From positions 1-6,248 of the forward strand of contig JAILFQ010000126.1 in NCBI GenBank assembly GCA_024697505.1: DNA of 6,248 nucleotides, read 5' to 3'. The stretch comes from Lachnospiraceae bacterium. GTDB taxonomy: Bacteria; Bacillota; Clostridia; Lachnospirales; Lachnospiraceae. Positions within the stretch are counted from its first letter, which is position 1. Each line of letters opens with the position of its first letter. The notes beneath the pieces are model-generated. The model was given only the letters and a program-made list of their open reading frames with translations, made no database searches and had not been told where the DNA came from. Shown here in pieces: positions 1 through 6,248 of this stretch. Both the position numbers and the translations under genes were made by a program.

Positions 1-1481
<1,481 letters not shown>

Positions 1482-1500
1482 AATTCACACCGCCCTTTCC

Positions 1501-3030
<1,530 letters not shown>

Positions 3031-3579
3031 TTATTCTAATGAAACATTTCGCAGATTTCTTGTCATATTATAAATCTTGGTCTTTACGCTGGAGTCTGCG
3101 ACTCTGTCGCCTATTCTCACAACAAGTCCGCCAATGAGTGACGGATCGACCGAGTAGTTCATAATAAAAGAATCATACGGTGTTTGGTTAACTAACTTCT
3201 GTTCTATTTGTTTTTTCTGTTTTTCGGAAAGAGTGACGGCACTGCTTACATAAGCAACTCCGATCTTCTTATATTCACGAACCCTGTCCTGAAAATAAGA
3301 AATGATATCCTCTATATTCTTAAAACGTTCTTTCTCCGCGATCTCACGGAAGAAACCGACTATGTCGTCATCAGCACGGCCCTTAAAGATATTCTCAATG
3401 ATAGCCTGCTTTTCTTCCTTTGCGATCATAGGATGTGTAAGTAACTTTTTAAGATCCGGCTCATCTTTCAAGCTTTGCGAGATTACGTCGATCTGGCTGC
3501 TTATCTCATCAACCTTGTTCTCTTCAAATGCAAGATCGAAAAGTGCGTCACCGTATACCTTCGCTATTACTTTTGCCAT
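3031..3579 (-). CDS. atpH: F1Fo ATP synthase subunit delta (OSCP-type)
   Basis: This is the stator subunit that caps the alpha3beta3 head and binds the end of the b dimer, so that the head does not turn with gamma. The 182 residues match the family length of about 175-185. The N-terminal six-helix domain opens with MAKVIAKVYGDALFDLA and covers roughly residues 1-105. The C-terminal signature DPSLIGGLVVRIGD (145-158) is the classic OSCP/delta motif. The ATG at 3579 lies inside the end of atpF, with a 13-nt overlap in another frame. Its ribosome site, a GGGTGAT-type sequence at 3585-3591, is within atpF. Ribosomes finishing b are therefore well placed to start delta, which suggests translational coupling of the two stator proteins. 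Confidence 0.96.
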   Translation of the reverse strand: MAKVIAKVYGDALFDLAFEENKVDEISSQIDVISQSLKDEPDLKKLLTHPMIAKEEKQAIIENIFKGRADDDIVGFFREIAEKERFKNIEDIISYFQDRVREYKKIGVAYVSSAVTLSEKQKKQIEQKLVNQTPYDSFIMNYSVDPSLIGGLVVRIGDRVADSSVKTKIYNMTRNLRNVSLE

Positions 3580-4064
3580 GTATCATCACCCATTTCGTTT
3601 AAGGCTTCGTCAATAAGTTTGTTTTGAGTTGCTTCGTCTATGGATGCCGTAATGATCTTTCCTGCCATAACACCGGCTACCTGGATCATTTCCTGCTTAA
3701 CTTCATCCTGGACCTTACTCTTTTCCAGCTCAATCTCTTTTTCTGCCCGCTCAAGGACTCTTGCAGCTTCTGCCTTGGCTTCGGTCACAATCTCATTTTC
3801 TCTCTGAAGGGCTTTCTTTCTACCCTCGGAAAGAATATTGTCTACGTCCTTCTCGGCGTTCTCAATCTTCTTTGTGTACTCTTCCTTCATGGCACTTGCA
3901 TCTGCTTTATCCTTAGCTGCATTGTCCATGTCGGACTTAATCTTTTCCTGACGTTTCTTTAAAAGATTACGTGCAGGATTAAAAAGAAGATATGAAAGTA
4001 AGAAAAAGAGGAAGCATACAGCCAGCATAAGGATGACTGCATCTGCTATCAACTGGGCATCCAA
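3567..4064 (-). CDS. atpF: F1Fo ATP synthase subunit b (start uncertain, probably extends upstream to 4112)
   Basis: This is the peripheral stalk subunit. It anchors in the membrane beside subunit a and reaches up to delta as a dimer. From the TTG at 4064 it has 165 residues. One hydrophobic helix (about 7-28) is followed by NPARNLLKKRQEKI and then a long charged, Ala/Glu/Lys-rich coiled coil (about 38-140). This is the standard build of the family. The TTG has no good ribosome site. A perfect AAAGGAGGG lies much further upstream (4120-4128), and the same frame stays open through that region. It would add 16 residues ending in NNRIFG ahead of LDAQLI. No ATG, GTG or TTG exists in that extension, but an ACG at 4112-4110 sits 8 nt from GGAGG. 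The true protein may therefore be 181 residues. The last 13 nt overlap atpH. Confidence 0.93.
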   Translation of the reverse strand: MDAQLIADAVILMLAVCFLFFLLSYLLFNPARNLLKKRQEKIKSDMDNAAKDKADASAMKEEYTKKIENAEKDVDNILSEGRKKALQRENEIVTEAKAEAARVLERAEKEIELEKSKVQDEVKQEMIQVAGVMAGKIITASIDEATQNKLIDEALNEMGDDTWQK

Positions 4065-4119
4065 CCCGAAAATACGGTTATTAACTGTGCTTTCAAGAAT
4101 TACTGTATTCGTAGTTTTG

Positions 4120-4128
4120 CCCTCCTTT
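4120..4128 (-). promoter_or_regulatory. Strong ribosome binding site for atpF, pointing to an upstream start
   Basis: AAAGGAGGG on the minus strand is a near-perfect Shine-Dalgarno sequence in the gap after atpE. Its GGAGG core is 8 nt from an ACG at 4112-4110, which is in frame with atpF. The first conventional start, the TTG at 4064, is 56 nt from the core, far too distant to be served by it. Confidence 0.8.
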
Positions 4129-4151
4129 ATCTTCTTTTTTCTTACTTATGA

Positions 4152-4460
<309 letters not shown>

Positions 4461-4491
4461 TCATTTTGATTTTTCTTTCGATCTTAACAGA

Positions 4492-5256
4492 TCAGCCTTC
4501 TTCATCCCCGAATGTCTGCGCTATAAACACCATAGTAAGCATGCAGAATACATAGGACTGGATCAAACCGGAGAAGACGTCAAAGTATCCGTGCAATACA
4601 CCGAATAACGGCCAAATGAACACCTGTAAGAGCATTGGAAGCAATCCGTAGATAAGTCCCATCATTACGGTACCGGATAAAATGTTACCGAATAGACGAA
4701 GGGACATGGACATTGGTGTTGCCAGCTCTCCTATGATGTTAATTGGAGTAAGAAGCACCGGCTGGAACAATTTGGTGATGTGCCCGAACTTTTCATACTT
4801 AAATCCATTGTAGTGGATAAGGATAAAAGTAATAAGGGCAAGACCTAAAGTTGTACCATAGTCGGCCGTTGGGGGACGAAGTCCGAATAGTCCGGAAAGA
4901 TTGGCTGTGATCAAGAACAGGAATAAAGTTCCGATGTAATTGGAAAACTTATAACCTTTCTCTCCCATGTTGCTCTTTGTAAGGCTATCGACAGCTTCAA
5001 CCGCCATTTCGATGATATTGAGGAACGTTCCCGGTACTTCGTTCGGATCTGCTTTTTTAATAACTCTGTTTGCTATAACGGCAAACGCGATTATTACAAG
5101 CATAACGATTACGAGACTTACGTGCGACGTTGTAATCCAAAGTGTCTGTCCGAAAAGCTCGTATGACCAAAGACCGTCTACACCAAAGGTCACTTCTTCT
5201 GTAGTCCCCGCGGCGGCAGCAAGAAGTCCCACATTACATACGTTCCCGATTATCAC
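4492..5256 (-). CDS. atpB: F1Fo ATP synthase subunit a
   Basis: This is the membrane stator subunit. It forms the two half-channels for the coupling ion next to the c-ring. The 254 residues include hydrophobic helices at about 43-65, 107-127, 133-150, 181-207, 207-222 and 228-249. The family signature SMSLRLFGNI (183-192) contains the essential Arg187 (E. coli Arg210), and Asn191 matches E. coli Asn214. Gln233 in IQSYVF probably matches E. coli Gln252. The position of E. coli Glu219 is Thr196 here. The start is a GTG at 5256, with AAGGTGAG just upstream; the first ATG in frame lies well inside the protein. The upstream gene ends only 4 nt before, and that gene's last codons contain the ribosome site, so coupling is likely. 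The tail ends in the acidic GDEEG. Confidence 0.96.
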   Translation of the reverse strand: MIIGNVCNVGLLAAAAGTTEEVTFGVDGLWSYELFGQTLWITTSHVSLVIVMLVIIAFAVIANRVIKKADPNEVPGTFLNIIEMAVEAVDSLTKSNMGEKGYKFSNYIGTLFLFLITANLSGLFGLRPPTADYGTTLGLALITFILIHYNGFKYEKFGHITKLFQPVLLTPINIIGELATPMSMSLRLFGNILSGTVMMGLIYGLLPMLLQVFIWPLFGVLHGYFDVFSGLIQSYVFCMLTMVFIAQTFGDEEG

Positions 5257-5260
5257 TTTC

Positions 5261-5812
5261 TCACCTTCCTTTGAATATGGTTTTTTGTAAAACTTTATGG
5301 GTTAACGGCTGTAGATAGGCCGAAAACTTCAAACTTAAAAGTCCCAAAAGGGTTCCGGCAAAGGAGTAAACATCTCCGAAATGAAGAGTTACAACCATTA
5401 CCGCTACCATGGCAAACATTCTGAAAATGGTTGAAACCCTCATTTTCCTGGTTGCCGTTTGCGAATCGTAAAGCAGTGCATTCTCAAGAGAATGATGCAT
5501 GTTTATTACAAGCAGGGAGGCTAAAGTCCCTCCTATAAAAGTACCTGCAAGGTAACTTGCATGGCCCTTTACAAATATATGTGCAAACTGGAAAATTGTA
5601 AAAAAGAAGACTATTCCTGTTATTAACTCTTTAACGGTCTTTGGACCGTCTATAGCTTCCGCCGGATCTTCCGGTAAATCTTCCTCTTCTTCCTCTGAAG
5701 ACTCGTCTTCTTTCTCCGGATCATCCTCTTCCTTGTCTTCATCCCACAAGAGGTCTTCTATATCTGCTATATCCCGGAGCTCATCCATGTATCTGTTACT
5801 TTTTATTTTCAC
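5261..5812 (-). CDS. AtpI-like membrane protein with acidic N-terminal tail
   Basis: This is probably the ATP synthase protein I (UncI/AtpI) of this operon. That family helps assemble the c-ring in several bacteria and has also been linked to Mg2+ supply. The 183 residues exceed the usual 110-135 because of an N-terminal tail (10-55) with 27 Asp/Glu, including EEEEED at 40-45. Four hydrophobic segments follow at about 61-81, 86-106, 127-144 and 147-168. The last contains GTLLGLLSLKFSAYLQP, which resembles the C-terminal helix of AtpI proteins. The tail end is basic (HKVLQKTIFKGR). The start is a GTG at 5812 with GAAGGA some 10 nt upstream; an ATG eight codons later has no ribosome site. It overlaps the previous gene by 17 nt and ends 4 nt before atpB. 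The identity rests on position, topology and a weak motif. Confidence 0.75.
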   Translation of the reverse strand: MKIKSNRYMDELRDIADIEDLLWDEDKEEDDPEKEDESSEEEEEDLPEDPAEAIDGPKTVKELITGIVFFFTIFQFAHIFVKGHASYLAGTFIGGTLASLLVINMHHSLENALLYDSQTATRKMRVSTIFRMFAMVAVMVVTLHFGDVYSFAGTLLGLLSLKFSAYLQPLTHKVLQKTIFKGR

Positions 5813-6098
5813 GTTTCTTTTTTCCTTCTGCTTTAAGAGCCTCTATGTAGTCATGCATCTTTTCTTCTTCGCCTTCGCTTTTCAGCCACTTTTTAAATAA
5901 AATGTAAGCATTTCTGAATGCGGCCGCTATACCAAGTAAAAGGAAAACCGGCATAAAGTATACGGTATCAAACCTGTTGTTAAGCAGCACAGCCAACGCC
6001 ACGCAGATAACAATAGGAGCAAGCATTGTAAAACCAACCTGGGAAATCATCAGAAGACATTGTACAATTTTATTACCACTTCTTCCTTTTTTTTCCAT
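5796..6098 (-). CDS. AtpZ/AtpI-family small membrane protein
   Basis: This is a 100-residue protein with two hydrophobic helices (about 13-39 and 46-66) between a short basic N-terminus and a charged, lysine-rich cytoplasmic tail. The second helix ends LLLGIAAAFRNAYILFKK, close to the GLLLGIAAGFRNLYRL pattern of the AtpZ family (also described as putative F0F1-ATPase subunit or Ca2+/Mg2+ transporter). Members commonly sit as the first gene of Firmicute atp operons. In alkaliphilic Bacillus, AtpZ with AtpI was linked to Mg2+ uptake. The role here is inferred. The ATG at 6098 follows a weak site (AGGATTGGTG). It is the first gene after a 150-base non-coding stretch with a candidate promoter, and its last 17 nt overlap the next gene. 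Confidence 0.78.
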   Translation of the reverse strand: MEKKGRSGNKIVQCLLMISQVGFTMLAPIVICVALAVLLNNRFDTVYFMPVFLLLGIAAAFRNAYILFKKWLKSEGEEEKMHDYIEALKAEGKKKRENKK

Positions 6099-6127
6099 AC
6101 TTACACCAATCCTATCATAATATTGTT

Positions 6128-6157
6128 ATTTTAGCACATTAGCTCGCTAATTGAGAG
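6128..6157 (-). promoter_or_regulatory. Candidate promoter of the atp operon (extended -10)
   Basis: The minus strand contains TGCTAAAAT (6136-6128), an extended -10 element 29 bases upstream of the first ATG. The -35 region at 17-18 nt spacing (6151-6157) is a poor match to TTGACA, as is common for extended -10 promoters. No better candidate was seen between 6099 and 6248. Transcription would begin around 6121, leaving a leader of roughly 20 nt. Confidence 0.4.
6138..6151. repeat. Perfect inverted repeat in the promoter spacer
   Basis: ATTAGC and GCTAAT are perfect inverted arms separated by 2 bases. The site fills most of the spacer between the candidate -10 and -35. It could be an operator for a dimeric regulator. 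The short arms mean chance cannot be excluded. Confidence 0.4.
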
Positions 6158-6168
6158 ATTATTTTCAT
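6139..6168 (-). other. Possible 9-codon leader ORF
   Basis: An ATG at 6168 opens MKIISQLAS and stops at 6139-6141. An AGGAG sits 9 nt before it. The ORF lies upstream of the candidate -10, so it would only be translated from a longer transcript. It contains no run of regulatory codons and shows no attenuator behind it. It may be coincidental. Confidence 0.2.
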
Positions 6169-6213
6169 TTTTTCAGTCTCCTATAAGGGCAAGTAAAGAA
6201 ATTAACCAAAACA

Positions 6214-6236
6214 GAGGAAACCGTATCGGTTACCTC
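6214..6236 (-). terminator. Possible terminator of an upstream gene
   Basis: Two 10-base arms, GAGGTAACCG and CGGTTTCCTC, pair with one mismatch around a 3-base loop. On the minus strand the stem is followed by TGTTTTGG, a short T-rich run. It would end a transcript entering from beyond base 6248, separating it from the atp operon. The broken T-run makes this a moderate candidate. Confidence 0.45.
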
Positions 6237-6248
6237 ATCTATATGAGC

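Noticed and set aside
5661..5750. Purine-rich tract that might be a repeat or low-complexity artefact.
   Set aside because: It is explained as coding sequence for the acidic tail of the AtpI-like protein, without regular repeat units.

Overview
The window is the promoter-proximal part of a bacterial F1Fo-type ATP synthase operon, read entirely on the minus strand. Gene order in the direction of transcription is atpZ-like, atpI-like, atpB (a), atpE (c), atpF (b), atpH (delta), atpA (alpha), atpG (gamma) and atpD (beta). The beta gene is cut by the left edge after 197 codons, and atpC (epsilon) would lie beyond it. Moderate GC content, frequent AGA codons, strong GGAGG-type ribosome binding sites, alternative GTG and TTG starts and the style of the protein sequences suggest an anaerobic Clostridia-class Firmicute, most likely Lachnospiraceae. 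The family assignment comes from sequence familiarity, not a search.

Layout from right to left: 6099-6248 is non-coding. It holds a hairpin that could terminate an upstream transcript, a possible 9-codon leader ORF and a candidate extended -10 promoter whose spacer contains a perfect inverted repeat. Two small membrane proteins follow (6098-5261), an AtpZ-type protein and an AtpI-type protein with an unusual acidic N-terminal tail. Next come the Fo genes a, c and b (5256-3567), then delta, alpha, gamma and the start of beta (3579-1). Junctions are tight: overlaps of 17 nt (atpZ/atpI) and 13 nt (atpF/atpH), gaps of 4 to 21 nt elsewhere, and longer leaders only before atpE (73 nt) and atpF (39 or 87 nt, depending on its start). 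No internal terminator was seen, so one polycistronic mRNA is likely. No stretch over 300 bases lacks a gene.

Together the genes make a rotary enzyme. Subunits a, b2 and the c-ring form the membrane motor, gamma is the rotor shaft, delta and b2 are the stator, and alpha3beta3 is the catalytic head. The two small proteins at the front probably help assemble the c-ring or supply Mg2+.

The most informative points are these. The c subunit carries the Gln32/Val63/Glu65/Thr66/Thr67/Tyr70 set that marks Na+-binding c-rings. The real start of atpF is probably a non-standard ACG codon 48 nt upstream of the first conventional start. The AtpI-like protein has a tail with 27 Asp/Glu in 46 residues. I see no sign of an undescribed system; this is a core operon with some unusual details.
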